Of a stretch of 64,000 nucleotides of DNA, positions 63,151-64,000 are shown piece by piece. Position 1 is the stretch's first letter. Every line of letters begins with the position of its first letter. Made by a program: the position numbers and the translations under genes. The notes beneath the pieces were generated by a model. It was not told where the DNA came from. It saw only the letters and a program-made list of their open reading frames with translations, and did no database searches. This stretch comes from Colwellia sp. (GTDB lineage: Bacteria > Pseudomonadota > Gammaproteobacteria > Enterobacterales > Alteromonadaceae). The stretch spans positions 248,001 through 312,000 of the forward strand of contig JABSOZ010000005.1 of the NCBI GenBank assembly GCA_013215295.1. Reading direction: 5' to 3'.

Positions 63151-64000
63151 TAAGCTTCTCTGCTTATTTTAAGTGCGTGTCTCATACCTTCACCAACTAA
63201 ATTGGTTGCAACCACGGCAAAAAGGATAGCTAAACCTGGTAGGTAAACTGTCCAAGGAGCAATATAGAATAAATCAATGCCGTTTTTTAGCATAGCGCCC
63301 CATTCAGCCATGGGGATTTGTGCCCCGAGACCAAGAAAACCTAACGCTGCAATATCAAGTATTGCCGATGACTGAGCGAGGGTGGCTTGGCTGATCAGTT
63401 TTTCCAATATGTTAGGAAATACTGAATGAATTAAAATTCTAAACGAGTTAGCGCCATCTAAACGAGAGGCTAGTACATAATCTTTACTGAATTCTTCTTT
63501 AACAGCATTACGTGTGATATGCACAAACTGGGGAATAAGTACGATAATTATTGCCCATAACGTATTACTTAAACCTGGACCTAAAATAGCAACAATAACA
63601 ATTGCCAATAATAAAGAAGGAATCGATAAGATCACATCAAGAAAATGATTGAGGAAACTTGATTTTATACCGGATGTTAACGCTGCTAAAGAACCAATAA
63701 TCATGCCAATAACAAGAGAAATAATGACAACGACAAAACTCAAGCCAAAGGTCAGTGAAGTTCCGTGCATTAGACGAGATAACATGTCACGGCCTAAATT
63801 ATCAGTACCTAATAAAAAACTTACGTTTCCTTCGGGATGCCATGCTGGTGGGAGCAATAAAAAATCTAAGTTATTTTCAACTGAAGTATAAGGGGTAATT
63901 ATTGGTGAAAATATGGCTAAAATTGTTAGGAAAACAAAACAACTAAAGCCAATCATCACTACAGGAGTCTCCTTAAAATTATGCCAGAGCTGTAATAAAG
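63150..64000 (-). CDS. sapC: Sap transporter permease SapC, 5' end cut by window
   Basis: The frame continues past an internal GTG at 63959 to the window edge: the bases at 63960-63998 encode LLQLWHNFKETPVV, which matches the N-terminal part of SapC before its first helix. So the gene is cut, not short. About five or six membrane helices and the permease loop EEFSKDYVLASRLDGANSFRI are visible. It forms the inner-membrane pore with SapB, whose gene must lie just beyond the window. Confidence 0.9.
   Translation of the reverse strand, partial: LLQLWHNFKETPVVMIGFSCFVFLTILAIFSPIITPYTSVENNLDFLLLPPAWHPEGNVSFLLGTDNLGRDMLSRLMHGTSLTFGLSFVVVIISLVIGMIIGSLAALTSGIKSSFLNHFLDVILSIPSLLLAIVIVAILGPGLSNTLWAIIIVLIPQFVHITRNAVKEEFSKDYVLASRLDGANSFRILIHSVFPNILEKLISQATLAQSSAILDIAALGFLGLGAQIPMAEWGAMLKNGIDLFYIAPWTVYLPGLAILFAVVATNLVGEGMRHALKISREA

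Noticed and set aside
1-64000. tRNA, rRNA, complete insertion sequences or phage genes
   Set aside because: None was recognised by eye. A tRNAscan and an IS search would settle this.

Overview
The window looks like a chromosomal piece of a low-GC marine gammaproteobacterium of the Alteromonadales, most likely Colwelliaceae (Colwellia or Thalassotalea-like). The evidence is AT-rich DNA, many lipoproteins and TonB-dependent uptake, GPH-type sugar symporters, an EfpL (YeiP) gene and a sapCDF operon. This is inferred from gene content, not from a marker gene; no rRNA or tRNA gene was seen.

Layout. Positions 1-2000 hold a cut-off hypothetical gene, a small ABC-type ATPase and a hypothetical protein. 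Positions 2200-5810 hold a membrane-bound CadC/ToxR-like regulator divergent from a secreted esterase with TPR-like C-terminus. Positions 6078-13705 are a self-contained export module: periplasmic adaptor, MacB-type ATPase, FtsX-type permease, then an NtrC-type response regulator and its histidine kinase. A sigma-54 promoter and two tandem dyads precede it, so the two-component pair probably drives its own operon. A solute-binding-protein remnant and an OprP-like porin follow.

From about 15.4 to 54.7 kb lies a large beta-1,3-glucan (laminarin) utilisation region, interrupted by a few unrelated genes (AlkX/YcaQ-like glycosylase, MBL-fold hydrolase, esterase-TPR protein, M1 peptidase). Outer-surface genes: three GH16 endo-glucanases (one lipoprotein with three repeated binding modules, one with a thrombospondin-3 repeat and a GlyGly-CTERM tail, one with an N-terminal malectin-like domain), a glycan-binding lipoprotein, a TonB-dependent receptor, a CotH-family lipoprotein and a CBM6 lipoprotein fused to a di-heme oxidoreductase. 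Inner-membrane genes: two GPH symporters. Cytoplasmic genes: two GH3 enzymes, a GH149-type beta-1,3-glucan phosphorylase and two overlapping GH17 genes without signal peptides. The inferred flow is: cut and bind laminarin at the surface, import through the TonB receptor, cross the inner membrane by GPH symport, then split oligomers by phosphorolysis (glucose-1-phosphate) and hydrolysis.

A roughly 75-bp sequence is shared by the promoters of the CBM6-oxidoreductase and the lipoprotein GH16, with weaker matches before other genes of the region. A LytS/LytTR two-component pair and a CBM9-like secreted protein lie just downstream at 55.8-58.7 kb and are candidate sensors, not proven. The window ends with a dual-specificity-type phosphatase, an M14 peptidase, efpL and the sapC(partial)-sapD-sapF operon.

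The items most worth following up are the glucan-targeted di-heme oxidoreductase, a tandem nitrilase-fold protein that has lost both catalytic cysteines, and the shared promoter element.
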